Source: Lewinella sp. W8 (lineage in GTDB: Bacteria > Bacteroidota > Bacteroidia > Chitinophagales > Saprospiraceae). From it: 64,000 bases of DNA. The first letter of the stretch is position 1. Each line of letters starts with the position of its first letter. Where the stretch lies: contig NZ_SNAQ03000001.1 in the NCBI RefSeq assembly GCF_004375085.3, positions 545,846 through 609,845 of the forward strand, in the 5' to 3' direction. The notes beneath the pieces were generated by a model. It saw only the letters and a program-made list of their open reading frames with translations. It did not search any database and was not told where the DNA came from. A program made the translations under genes and the position numbers. Shown in pieces: positions 44,940 through 51,953 of this stretch.

Positions 44940-45534
44940 TTCCAGGAGGTTTCACCAAATGTCTCGTAGGATAGAGCAACTAGAAAATAGTTTGTTGCCA
45001 AACACCCGTATTTCCGGAAACTACTCTAGAAAGGAACAGGACATGATACGGAGTTATGTGTTACTAGTTCACGCAGAAATTGAATCCTTCTTTGAAGAAA
45101 GGGCTAAAAGCAAAGTTGAATCAGAATTCATTAAGTGGAAGAATAAGAGAAAAAGGAGTAATACCCTTCTTAATTTAGTTGCTTTTTTAGGCGCAGAGAT
45201 TGATTGGTCAAAAAAAAAGAGAACAGACAAAGATCAAATACAATTTAGACTCAATGTATTAGTTACTCATTTCCAAAATGGTGTTGTGCAAAAAAATAAT
45301 GGGATAAAGCCTGATAATTTATTTAAACTACTTCTTCCTACGGGTTTAGAAGTAGCTGATTTTGATCCAACTTGGTTAATAGAAATGGAAAATTTCGGGA
45401 AGGATAGAGGAACTATTGCACATCAACCCTTAAGTGTTCAAAACACTATTGATAAAGTTACTGAAGTTGATAGAATTAAGAATAGAATTTTACCCGAGAT
45501 CGCAATTCTAGATAGACTACTATCGAATAAATAA
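44932..45534 (+). CDS. HEPN-domain protein (MAE_28990-like), putative RNase
   Basis: A 200-residue helical protein. The N-terminal helix MIRSYVLLVHAEIESFFEERAKSKVE and the C-terminal DRGTIAHQP with the Rx4H motif (Arg159 to His164) match the HEPN fold and its RNase active site. The spacing and the opening resemble MAE_28990/MAE_18760-type HEPN proteins that pair with DUF262 genes. HEPN RNases cut tRNA or mRNA in toxin-antitoxin and abortive-infection systems. It overlaps the DUF262 gene by 8 nt (ATG 44932, upstream stop ends 44939), a sign of coupled translation. AT-rich like its partner. The toxic and immunity roles of the two proteins are not resolved. Confidence 0.75.
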   Translation: MGNSRRFHQMSRRIEQLENSLLPNTRISGNYSRKEQDMIRSYVLLVHAEIESFFEERAKSKVESEFIKWKNKRKRSNTLLNLVAFLGAEIDWSKKKRTDKDQIQFRLNVLVTHFQNGVVQKNNGIKPDNLFKLLLPTGLEVADFDPTWLIEMENFGKDRGTIAHQPLSVQNTIDKVTEVDRIKNRILPEIAILDRLLSNK

Positions 45535-45898
45535 ATGCGCTGAAATAAGTGAGTATTGGGGAGTATTGCACAAAGTATGTTTCAAATTCTAATGGGCTTA
45601 AAAAATAAAGGGAGAGCCATCACCCCTCCCCCACCAGCACCATCAACTGCAGAACAACCACAAACCTTCTCCCCTTCGTAGTCGCCGGATCAGCCAGCTC
45701 CGCGCGGAGTCTTTCGATAGTTTTTCGCCGATCAGGATGCAAGGTGCTTGAGCTTTTAAAACATTGAATCACAAAACAAACATTTTGTTGATAAATACGC
45801 AAGGCTTCAAACACATTAAAATTTTTCCAAATAGAAAAGCCCCGGAGCAAATCGCTCCGGGGCTTTTCTATTTGACCAGTATCTGGTCGCCAAGTACG
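45535..45898. other. Gap with a possible gene remnant and a terminator
   Basis: The minus strand between about 45620 and 45740 reads HPDRRKTIERLRAELADP and on to an in-frame stop, GC-rich and protein-like, with no good start. It could be a remnant of a gene broken when the neighbouring elements entered. A 16-bp perfect hairpin at 45833-45869 ends the stretch. Confidence 0.4.
45833..45869. terminator. Bidirectional terminator after the XRE gene
   Basis: A 16-bp perfect stem (45833-45848 with 45854-45869, AGAAAAGCCCCGGAGC and its complement), loop AAATC. A and T tracts inside the stem ends make it work on both strands. It lies 29 nt after the stop of the minus-strand repressor. Confidence 0.9.
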
Positions 45899-46261
45899 TT
45901 ACTCTATCCCATACTTCCGCGCCAAATCCGGATCCCGCTCCTTCAGCGCCTGCTCCACCAACCGTAGCCGCTGCTCCAGCAGCTCGTTCATCCTCGTCAG
46001 CGTCTCATCCATCGTTGCCTTATCCTCTCCTTCGGCCCCAAAAGGGCGGCCGGATTCCTGGCTGAGATCCTTTAGGAGAAGATCATCAATATTCACATCA
46101 AGGACTTTCGCTACTGCAATTACAGTTTCAACTTTGGGTTGATGTGTACCAGAAAGATAGCGTCCTATCTGTGCTGGAGAAATATTTGTCGCCCTGGAAA
46201 GCTCAGCATTGTTCCACCGTCTTTCGTCTAATAAGTGTTTGACATTCTGTACGAAATACAT
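45899..46261 (-). CDS. XRE-family (CI-like) transcriptional repressor
   Basis: A 120-residue protein. Residues 1-62 form a helix-turn-helix of the XRE type: VKHLLDERRWNNAELSRATNISPAQIGRYLSGTHQPKVETVIAVAKVLDVNIDDLL. The C-terminal part is acidic then helical with repeated LEQR, possibly a dimerisation coiled coil. It is divergent from the rightward genes of the prophage-like unit, with palindromic CACTAGTG sites between them, so it probably represses that unit and itself. No peptidase or LexA-like cleavage domain is present, so induction would need another mechanism. Confidence 0.9.
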   Translation of the reverse strand: MYFVQNVKHLLDERRWNNAELSRATNISPAQIGRYLSGTHQPKVETVIAVAKVLDVNIDDLLLKDLSQESGRPFGAEGEDKATMDETLTRMNELLEQRLRLVEQALKERDPDLARKYGIE

Positions 46262-46299
46262 CTAGGTGTAAGTAATGCGAAAATGAGGGAATCTATCCT

Positions 46300-46356
46300 T
46301 AGTGAAAATTTATTTCACTAGTGCTTGTATTTAATATCACTAGTGCAATATATTTG
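46300..46356. promoter_or_regulatory. Operator sites and rightward promoter of the prophage-like unit
   Basis: TAGTGAAA-ATTTA-TTTCACTA (46300-46320) is a perfect dyad. It runs into palindrome CACTAGTG (46316-46323), which is repeated at 46338-46345, 22 bp or about two helical turns apart. The -7 element TATATTTG (46349-46356) with an upstream TTG (46325-46327) gives a rightward promoter whose spacer contains the second palindrome. Repressor binding there would block transcription. Confidence 0.75.
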
Positions 46357-46492
46357 TACCATAAGGTTATAAACAGTAACCCAAAAGTATAACAATCGAA
46401 CCGTAAAGTTTCACATTACGCCGCAAAAAGTGACTTGCTGCGGCCGGGCCACCCCCATGTCATAACGTAACGGTGCGACCAAACTCATTGCC

Positions 46493-46840
46493 ATGTTTCC
46501 CGCTGGAACCCAAACCCAACTGGTGAAGCCGACCCTCGAACGGTTCGTGGAAGATCGGCTCGCAGAGCTCGAACTGACGCACGATTCCCTCGCCGAACAA
46601 ATGGGCGACATCATCGGCACGGACTACAAAATCCACCGCCTCACCCGCCGCATCAATTCCCCCGAAACCTTTCCGGCCAGCGAATTGGCCGCCTTTGCCC
46701 AAGTGCTTCAGTTAAAGGACTGGTACGCGGACCTCGTGATCAACTTCGGGGCGGGTATCGACGGATGTTCCGTGGCGGACTTCGACCGGATGCTGCACCC
46801 CATGGGTTGCCAGCTCGGCCGCGTAAACGTAGCTGCGTAA
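46493..46840 (+). CDS. Small helix-turn-helix-like protein
   Basis: A 115-residue protein and the first rightward gene after the operator region. The middle part (LELTHDSLAEQMGDIIGTDYKIHRLTRRINSPETFPASELAAFAQVLQL) has the helix pattern of an XRE-like DNA-binding domain with an insertion between helices. It may be the Cro-like or replication-control partner of the repressor. Its stop codon overlaps the next start (TAATG). Composition is GC-rich, unlike the DUF262 pair. Confidence 0.6.
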   Translation: MFPAGTQTQLVKPTLERFVEDRLAELELTHDSLAEQMGDIIGTDYKIHRLTRRINSPETFPASELAAFAQVLQLKDWYADLVINFGAGIDGCSVADFDRMLHPMGCQLGRVNVAA

Positions 46841-47187
46841 TGGGTATCGGCGCTACCTCCACCCCACCGGCCACGGGCGAAGCGATCGCGCAGCTCATGG
46901 ACCTCACCCGCCAGCTACTGGCCGAGCAACGGGAAACCAATCGCCTGTTGCGCAAAGACCTGGAGCCCCCCAGTCCCTGGATGACCGGCGACGAAGCCGC
47001 CGCCGCCCTGGGCCGGCCCCTCACCAAAAGCGGCGAGCACCTGCGCTGCCTGAAGTACTTCCGGGAACGCGGCTACCTGACCGTACATGGTTCCACCCGT
47101 CCCTACACCTACTCCCGGCAACAAGTCATGGACTTACGGAAAGCCATCGAACAGGAACGGGCCTTCATGCCCTCGCGCTTCCGCTAG
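46840..47187 (+). CDS. MerR/excisionase-like DNA-binding protein
   Basis: A 115-residue protein starting MGIGATSTPPA with ATG at 46840 (1-nt overlap with the previous stop). An N-terminal helix (GEAIAQLMDLTRQLLAEQRETNRLLR) may form a coiled coil. A winged-helix of excisionase type follows: WMTGDEAAAALGRPLTKSGEHLRCLKYFRERGYLTVHGSTRPYTYSRQQVMDLRKAIE. Proteins of this kind act as excision or replication accessory factors. Role inferred from fold only. Confidence 0.7.
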   Translation: MGIGATSTPPATGEAIAQLMDLTRQLLAEQRETNRLLRKDLEPPSPWMTGDEAAAALGRPLTKSGEHLRCLKYFRERGYLTVHGSTRPYTYSRQQVMDLRKAIEQERAFMPSRFR

Positions 47188-47243
47188 GCTCCCGCCCCAT
47201 TCTCATTGCACCTGCGGCCCCTCGCCGTACAATCATCTTAATC

Positions 47244-47597
47244 ATGGAAAACCTATCCACCCTACCTCCCCGCATCCTTCCGCGCGCCGTGCTGGAGTTC
47301 CAGGGCCTCACCAGTGCTCACGGACTCGACCGGATTCCCACCTTCCTGTCGCATTGCCACCTGATTCCCGGCGATCTGACCTACGTGGCTACCGGTGACG
47401 GCGAATACACCATCTACCGAATCACCAGCGGAAAGTGTGTTGCCATTACCCCGCGCAATATGGGTAACGGCAAGTTGGCCCGCTTCAAGGTGCTTGCCGT
47501 GGAGGACAAGATCACGGCGGGACACTCCGAATACGATTCCCTGGTGGCGGCCATCGAGGCCCTGCCGGCGGAGCAAAAAGATTACGCTACTACCTAG
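47244..47597 (+). CDS. Small protein of unknown function in the prophage-like unit
   Basis: A 117-residue acidic protein with a beta-rich middle (IPGDLTYVATGDGEYTIYRITSGKCVAITPR) and no signal or membrane segment. The dispersed TGCACCTGCG motif lies 18-37 nt upstream of its start. No family recognised. The following 380 bp are non-coding and hold tRNA-like elements. Confidence 0.6.
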   Translation: MENLSTLPPRILPRAVLEFQGLTSAHGLDRIPTFLSHCHLIPGDLTYVATGDGEYTIYRITSGKCVAITPRNMGNGKLARFKVLAVEDKITAGHSEYDSLVAAIEALPAEQKDYATT

Positions 47598-47638
47598 TGA
47601 CTTTCCGGCCTTCCCCGCTACCCCCGGGAGGGCCCACT

Positions 47639-47704
47639 GCCGGGCATGGTGACTTTTATTCTGCACTACTTTTCCTCAGAGGGGTTCGATTCCTCTCCCC
47701 GGCA
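47639..47704 (+). ncRNA. tRNA-like element 1 (T-arm and acceptor stem, incomplete body)
   Basis: T-arm AGGGG-TTCGATT-CCTCT (47680-47696) joins directly to an acceptor 3' strand CCCCGGC (47697-47703) and A704. A GCCGGGC at 47639-47645 could be the 5' acceptor strand (6 of 7 pairs). The body between is only about 34 nt, too short for normal D and anticodon arms, so this is not a standard tRNA. Confidence 0.4.
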
Positions 47705-47744
47705 CTAAACGATGTTGACTAGGGTTTTAGGTGTTTTTCTCCTT

Positions 47745-47814
47745 CTCCGCCGCTGGCGGAGGAGGCTTGCCGGGGAAGGTCCCCGGAGGGGTTCGACTCC
47801 CCTCCCCGGCTCCA
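47745..47814 (+). ncRNA. tRNA-like element 2 (anticodon-like arm, T-arm, acceptor with CCA)
   Basis: T-arm AGGGG-TTCGACT-CCCCT (47787-47803), acceptor 3' strand CCCCGGC (47804-47810), discriminator T and encoded CCA (47812-47814). GCCGGGG at 47769-47775 pairs perfectly with the acceptor strand, giving a 46-nt minihelix without D or anticodon arms. Alternatively, CCGGGG-AAGGT-CCCCGG (47770-47786) forms a long variable arm and CTCCG-CCGCTGG-CGGAG (47745-47761) an anticodon arm with GCT (serine), but the 5' acceptor half is then missing and position 33 is not T. Confidence 0.4.
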
Positions 47815-47978
47815 TTTTTCATGAGATTATCGAAGCGGGTGCGGTGTCTTTAGGTCGTCTACCGCACCCGCCTTTCTCATGCTTTACGTCAAACTCGGCA
47901 GGTCTTAGCGGTCCTGCGGGAAGCCCCCGGCGCACTTCGGTTCGCCGGGGTCGCTTCCCACTCTTATTGCAACATAAC

Positions 47979-49304
47979 ATGATCGAACTGAAGATCGCCA
48001 AATCGTACAAGCTCCTGGACCTGGCCACCGACCTGTGGAACGGCAATAACCCCCAGTACGGGAAGCGGATGAACAGCAACCACATCCAGCTCATGAAGCA
48101 GCTCTTTTGGCTACTCAAGAAGCAGGCCAGCAACTACCAGTTGACGGCACCAGCGGCCACGGACGGCTACCTGATGCGCCCCCTACGGGTCAACAACAAG
48201 CAGCTGGCCAAGTACCTCAAATGCAGCGAACGGACGGTGCGCAACCTACGTAAGCGCCTGAAGCTGGCCAGCTGGATCAGCGAAGTGTTCCACGGCAGCA
48301 ACAGCAGCTACGAAATCCACATCAACCCCGACCTGCTCCACCTGGAGGAATCGACCACCGGCGCCAAAAAAAATCTGGCCCCGATTTTCCTCCGGCGGCC
48401 GGGTATGCGGAAAGTTTTGCCACATACTCCAACGGGTGTACCCAGTCAGGTTACCAATGAATTAAATGAATTAAGCGGCGGCGAAACGCCGTTAGGGCTT
48501 AAAAATCAAGCTCCTGCGGATGCTGGCGCTGTGGAAAACCCATTAAAACCGGTGGAGAAGCCCCAAAACGGCGCTACGCCTACGGCAGCTGCACCGGGTA
48601 CACCGGGGTACGGGACCGGTTACAAACCCGGCAGGTCGGACCTTGCGGGCAAACCGCAAAACCCCGAACGGGTTACCCCTCCAAAAAAAGTTCCGCGAAA
48701 AAAAGGTTCCGCCGCCCCGGCCTTCCCCGCTACCCTGCCGGAGAGCATGGAGGAGATCACCGGCCATCTGAGCCGCCGCGAACGGCAGGTCCTGCAACGC
48801 CTGGTGGACACGATGTGGAACACCGCCCGCCGCGAACTCTACGCCCACGACTGGCTGGACGAGCGGCAGCAGCAGATCGGAAAGATTGCCCTGGCCGAAT
48901 ACCTGGTGTACGCTCCCTTCGACCGCCGCCGCTGGAAACGCGGGGCCAACGAAGTGATTGCCCGCATCCAGCTGGCGGCCCGCTGGGTGGAGCGCCGGCA
49001 GAAGGCCGGCAAAAAGGCCTGGATACCGATTCCGGAGGTGTACTTCGACGTGCGTAACGACTCCGGCGGATTCCGCAACACCAAAGCCTGGTACAAGGCC
49101 CACCTGCGCAACGTGGCCACCATCAAAAACAAGGAGCTGCTGACTAAGGCCCGCAACGAGTACCTGCGCAGCCTGGAGGACGGGGCCAAAGTTGGCCCGG
49201 TCGAAGCGCTGCGGCGCATCCTGCAACGCCTCGGAAAGCGGTCCCCCGCCCTGGCCGAGGAATTCAAAACGTCAATTCTCAACGTAGCCCAACCGGCTGC
49301 ATAA
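47979..49304 (+). CDS. Winged-helix replication-type protein
   Basis: A 441-residue protein; start ATG 47979, since the upstream in-frame stretch crosses the tRNA-like elements. The N-terminal 125 residues carry a winged helix with RVNNKQLAKYLKCSERTVRNLRKRLKLASWI. A low-complexity Pro/Ala/Gly-rich linker (about 140-240) follows. The C-terminal part is helical and basic (LSRRERQVLQRLVDTMWN, RRWKRGANEVIARIQLAARWVERRQKAGKKAW). Layout and position resemble replication initiator or helicase-loader proteins of phages and plasmids. No nuclease or ATPase motif is visible, so it is not a rolling-circle Rep or a helicase. Confidence 0.65.
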   Translation: MIELKIAKSYKLLDLATDLWNGNNPQYGKRMNSNHIQLMKQLFWLLKKQASNYQLTAPAATDGYLMRPLRVNNKQLAKYLKCSERTVRNLRKRLKLASWISEVFHGSNSSYEIHINPDLLHLEESTTGAKKNLAPIFLRRPGMRKVLPHTPTGVPSQVTNELNELSGGETPLGLKNQAPADAGAVENPLKPVEKPQNGATPTAAAPGTPGYGTGYKPGRSDLAGKPQNPERVTPPKKVPRKKGSAAPAFPATLPESMEEITGHLSRRERQVLQRLVDTMWNTARRELYAHDWLDERQQQIGKIALAEYLVYAPFDRRRWKRGANEVIARIQLAARWVERRQKAGKKAWIPIPEVYFDVRNDSGGFRNTKAWYKAHLRNVATIKNKELLTKARNEYLRSLEDGAKVGPVEALRRILQRLGKRSPALAEEFKTSILNVAQPAA

Positions 49305-49314
49305 ATTCAATCCA

Positions 49315-49599
49315 ATGGCAACGCTAAGACGCCACGTCCGATCGGACAAACCCTCCAGCGCCGGAAGCATCAAGCTTTCGGTCTACTTCAAAGACCACCG
49401 GGACCCCAACGGCCGCCCCAAAACCTTTTGGGGCAACAAAAAATACCCGATGGACAAACAGATCACCCGCTTCCGTAGCCTGGTGACCGGCAAATGGTCC
49501 GGGAAGGTCGATTGGGCCGCGATCTACGACTGCAGCGCCGACCGTTACGGTAAAAAGATCGCCGAATACAAAAATGGCAGCTGGCACGCAAACTTTTGA
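49315..49599 (+). CDS. Small basic protein of the prophage-like unit
   Basis: A 94-residue basic protein (MATLRRHVRSDKPSSAGSIKLSVYFKDHRDPNGRPKTFWGNKKYP...). It starts 10 nt after the replication-type gene and ends 2 nt before the next start, so it is operonic. The Lys/Arg content would fit nucleic-acid binding. No family recognised. Confidence 0.6.
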   Translation: MATLRRHVRSDKPSSAGSIKLSVYFKDHRDPNGRPKTFWGNKKYPMDKQITRFRSLVTGKWSGKVDWAAIYDCSADRYGKKIAEYKNGSWHANF

Positions 49600-49601
49600 T
49601 C

Positions 49602-49958
49602 ATGGACCAGCAACTCGCCCACCCCCACCCCGTAGAGGCAGAAATGCCCATCGTCGACCGGGTCTACGCCCTGAAGCTCGACAGCATGGAGGTAGACTTC
49701 CTGAAGTGGTTCATCGTCCACACCCTGGAAGGCGTCAAGGACCCGGACTACCTCCTGGAGCTGTGCACCCTGGCTGAAATTGGCCGCCGATTCCGGAAGC
49801 GCTTCGACGAGCCCCGGAACTGCACCATGAACCTGCTGGCTCACGAAGCCATCGCCCTGAAACGGATGCTTTGGCTGCCGAAGCTCCCCAACCAGGCCAA
49901 CGTTTTCCGCAACGCCATCCACGGCCGGCTGGATCAGCTCATGCCCGGCATTCACTAA
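49602..49958 (+). CDS. Protein of unknown function in the prophage-like unit
   Basis: A 118-residue helical protein starting MDQQLAHPHPVEAEMP (ATG 49602; an earlier TTG at 49596 overlaps the previous stop). A middle segment reads SMEVDFLKWFIVHTLEGVKDPDYLLELCTLAEIGRRFRKRFD. No signal or membrane helix and no known motif. It follows the small basic protein directly. Confidence 0.6.
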   Translation: MDQQLAHPHPVEAEMPIVDRVYALKLDSMEVDFLKWFIVHTLEGVKDPDYLLELCTLAEIGRRFRKRFDEPRNCTMNLLAHEAIALKRMLWLPKLPNQANVFRNAIHGRLDQLMPGIH

Positions 49959-50010
49959 ACCAAACAAGCCCCGCCCACGGCATAACCGAGACGAGGCTCA
50001 TCTTCAAACC

Positions 50011-50043
50011 GGACCGGCATCCGATAGCAGTTGATTCCGGTCC
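50011..50043 (+). other. Hairpin before the four-helix membrane protein
   Basis: GGACCGG (50011-50017) and CCGGTCC (50037-50043) form a 7-bp perfect stem 16 nt upstream of the ATG at 50059. It could affect translation of that gene. Confidence 0.4.
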
Positions 50044-50058
50044 AATCACAACAAAGTT

Positions 50059-50895
50059 ATGGGATTTTACACGCAATCATTCAAGATCAGCACGGCCGCC
50101 ATCAGCGCCAACGGCCAGTACCGCGCCTTCGCGGTGGCCATGCGGCTGCTGAACGCGGCGCTCACCTTCGCCTTTGGCTACCGTTACGGTGCCTACATCA
50201 TCCCTACCGGTAACGCCACCCTATCGGCCATCCTGGGGGGACTGGCCTTCGCCCTCATCTTCGACGTGGCGGCCTTCGGCTGGGACGCTGCGGCCCGCCG
50301 CGACGGCATCAGTCCGGAGCAGCGACTGAAGGCGGACAACATGGCCACCGTCAGTATGTGGGCCAGTACGGCCATCAGCGCCGTGCAGTTGGCCCTCACC
50401 ACCCCGCTGGTGGACCTGTCGGCCATGTACGACGGCATCGGCATGGCGGCCCTGGCCATGAGCACCGTCTTACTGGCGGCCCATTTCGTGCAGGCCTTCG
50501 CCTACCGCAACCTTTCCCCGGAGTCCATCGAGGCCCGCATCGATGCCGAGCTGCGCTCTACCCTCCAGGCCATGCAGCGGCGGCAGCGTGAGGAGCTGGC
50601 CCTGAAGGTCACCGACCGCGTAGCCGAACGGATGATCGATAACATCGACCGCTTTGCCGATCTGGAAGCCGCGAAGGTTTGGAAGAAACTTACCACCGAC
50701 ATGGGGCACGGAAATTCAGGGGGCGGAGCCCAAGTGCAAAGTTCACCGGAGGAGGAGCCGACCACCACCAAGACTTCCCCACCCACCGAGCCCGTCACCG
50801 AAACCGAAACTGATACCGACTTCATCGACTACGAAGAACTGAAGGGAAACGCCCGCACCGGCCTGCACGAAAACCTGAACATGGCCAGCGCGTAA
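50059..50895 (+). CDS. Four-helix membrane protein with acidic C-terminal tail
   Basis: A 278-residue protein with four membrane helices (about 24-44, 53-73, 95-115 and 124-145), then a long charged helix (EARIDAELRSTLQAMQRRQREELALKVTDRVAERMIDNI) and a Ser/Thr/Glu-rich disordered tail (about 215-265). It resembles phage or plasmid membrane proteins in shape only; no family is recognised. A hairpin precedes the start. Confidence 0.65.
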   Translation: MGFYTQSFKISTAAISANGQYRAFAVAMRLLNAALTFAFGYRYGAYIIPTGNATLSAILGGLAFALIFDVAAFGWDAAARRDGISPEQRLKADNMATVSMWASTAISAVQLALTTPLVDLSAMYDGIGMAALAMSTVLLAAHFVQAFAYRNLSPESIEARIDAELRSTLQAMQRRQREELALKVTDRVAERMIDNIDRFADLEAAKVWKKLTTDMGHGNSGGGAQVQSSPEEEPTTTKTSPPTEPVTETETDTDFIDYEELKGNARTGLHENLNMASA

Positions 50896-51044
50896 GCTCC
50901 CGGACCTGTGCGAATCCGCAATGTGGCCGTGACATCAGCCATAAGCGGAAGAACGCAGCTCATTGCACCCCCCTTTGCCGTAAGAAACACTTCCGTTCGC
51001 GACGGATAAGGGTCTGACCAACAATTGACTAAAACTTTCATATC

Positions 51045-51083
51045 CGGTCGCCGGCGGGCCATTCCTATGCCCGCTGGTGACCG
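51045..51083 (+). ncRNA. Strong 15-bp RNA hairpin before the gene at 51100
   Basis: Left arm 51045-51059 (CGGTCGCCGGCGGGC) pairs with right arm 51069-51083 (GCCCGCTGGTGACCG) with two G-T wobbles, loop of nine. It ends 16 nt before the start codon and lacks a T tract. A structured leader, or a protein- or RNA-binding site, is possible. Confidence 0.45.
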
Positions 51084-51099
51084 AAAAACAACCACAATC

Positions 51100-51318
51100 A
51101 TGCCTAAGAAGCACAAAATCACCGGCATTGCCGACACCTACCAGGGGCGGCGCATCGATAAGTCCGAAACGTGGATAAAGGACCGCCTGCAAGGAAAGAA
51201 TAAGCCGCCCTTCATCGCCACGGAGACGGGCCAGATGGGAACCAATGGTCACCCGATCGTGAAGTTTCCTGACGGCAGCACCAGCAACCTGATTTACTAC
51301 ACCTACCAAACCCTTTAG
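51100..51318 (+). CDS. Small basic protein of the prophage-like unit
   Basis: A 72-residue basic protein, start MPKKHKITGIADTYQGRRIDKSETWIKDRLQ. ATG 51100 fits the operon context and the hairpin leader; longer in-frame extensions read non-coding sequence. The next gene follows after 2 nt. No family recognised. Confidence 0.55.
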   Translation: MPKKHKITGIADTYQGRRIDKSETWIKDRLQGKNKPPFIATETGQMGTNGHPIVKFPDGSTSNLIYYTYQTL

Positions 51319-51320
51319 CC

Positions 51321-51953
51321 ATGCGCCAAGCTAATTTTTTCATTGCCCTCTTTGTCTTCCTCCTGGCGGGCTACCTGTGCGCCAAGGGCATTGCCTACCA
51401 GGAAGCCCATCTACCGGGCGAAGCCGCTCCGGTCGTCGTTCCTTCCGCCGACGTCTTCCCCGACGCCATCCGCTTCATCCCCGACGGTCTGGGTAACCTC
51501 CGGTCCGCGGCCTTGACGGCCGAAGAACTGGAAAACGCCTTGGCCACCGGCCGCATCCGCTACGTGATCCGCCTGAACGGCGACGGCAAAAACGACCGGG
51601 GGCCCATCAGCACGGCGGAGGAACGCGCCATCTGTGCGCAGTACGGCGTCGAGTACGTCACCAGTCCCGGCCTGCCGTTCTTCGATGGCCACGCCGGCTA
51701 CGAGCAGGGTAGGGGCTACGTGAAGTCCTACGAGCGCGCCCAGCAGTATCTCCGGCGGGGTGGCGTCCTGATCCACTGTCGGCACGGCCACGACCGCACC
51801 GGTGCCATCGTGGGGGCCTGGCTGGCCCACCAGGACTACAACTTCCCCATGATCATTACCCACAACAACTGGCAGGGCTACGGCGACCGTGGCGCGGCTT
51901 ACGCGCCGTACATGGAAACGGTAAGGGGGCAGTTGGAAAAGGTGGGACGATGA
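51321..51953 (+). CDS. Membrane-anchored tyrosine/dual-specificity phosphatase-like protein
   Basis: A 210-residue protein with an N-terminal signal anchor (about 5-25) and a PTP-type catalytic loop: GVLIHCRHGHDRTGAIVGAWL, with His152, Cys153 as nucleophile and Arg159 completing HCx5R. Upstream, YVIRLNGDGKNDRGPISTAEERAICAQYGVEYV gives the strand-helix pattern of dual-specificity phosphatases. The general acid is not certain. It is encoded in a prophage-like unit next to an HNH gene (4-nt overlap with the next start). Its targets could be envelope phospho-tyrosines or phospholipids. Orientation of the catalytic domain relative to the inner membrane is not determined. Confidence 0.8.
   Translation: MRQANFFIALFVFLLAGYLCAKGIAYQEAHLPGEAAPVVVPSADVFPDAIRFIPDGLGNLRSAALTAEELENALATGRIRYVIRLNGDGKNDRGPISTAEERAICAQYGVEYVTSPGLPFFDGHAGYEQGRGYVKSYERAQQYLRRGGVLIHCRHGHDRTGAIVGAWLAHQDYNFPMIITHNNWQGYGDRGAAYAPYMETVRGQLEKVGR

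Larger units (their letters stand above)
47598..47978. other. Non-coding region with two tRNA-like 3' modules
   Basis: A 381-nt gap upstream of the replication-type gene. It holds two copies of a T-arm plus acceptor 3' strand (47680-47704 and 47787-47814). No open frame is supported. Confidence 0.6.

Noticed and set aside
43740..45534. Complete GmrSD type IV restriction system
   Set aside because: The DUF1524 (GmrD) HNH domain is missing. Only the DUF262 part is present with a HEPN partner.
47639..47704. Canonical tRNA gene at the T-arm-like sequence
   Set aside because: The body is too short for D and anticodon arms and one acceptor pair is mismatched. Listed only as tRNA-like.
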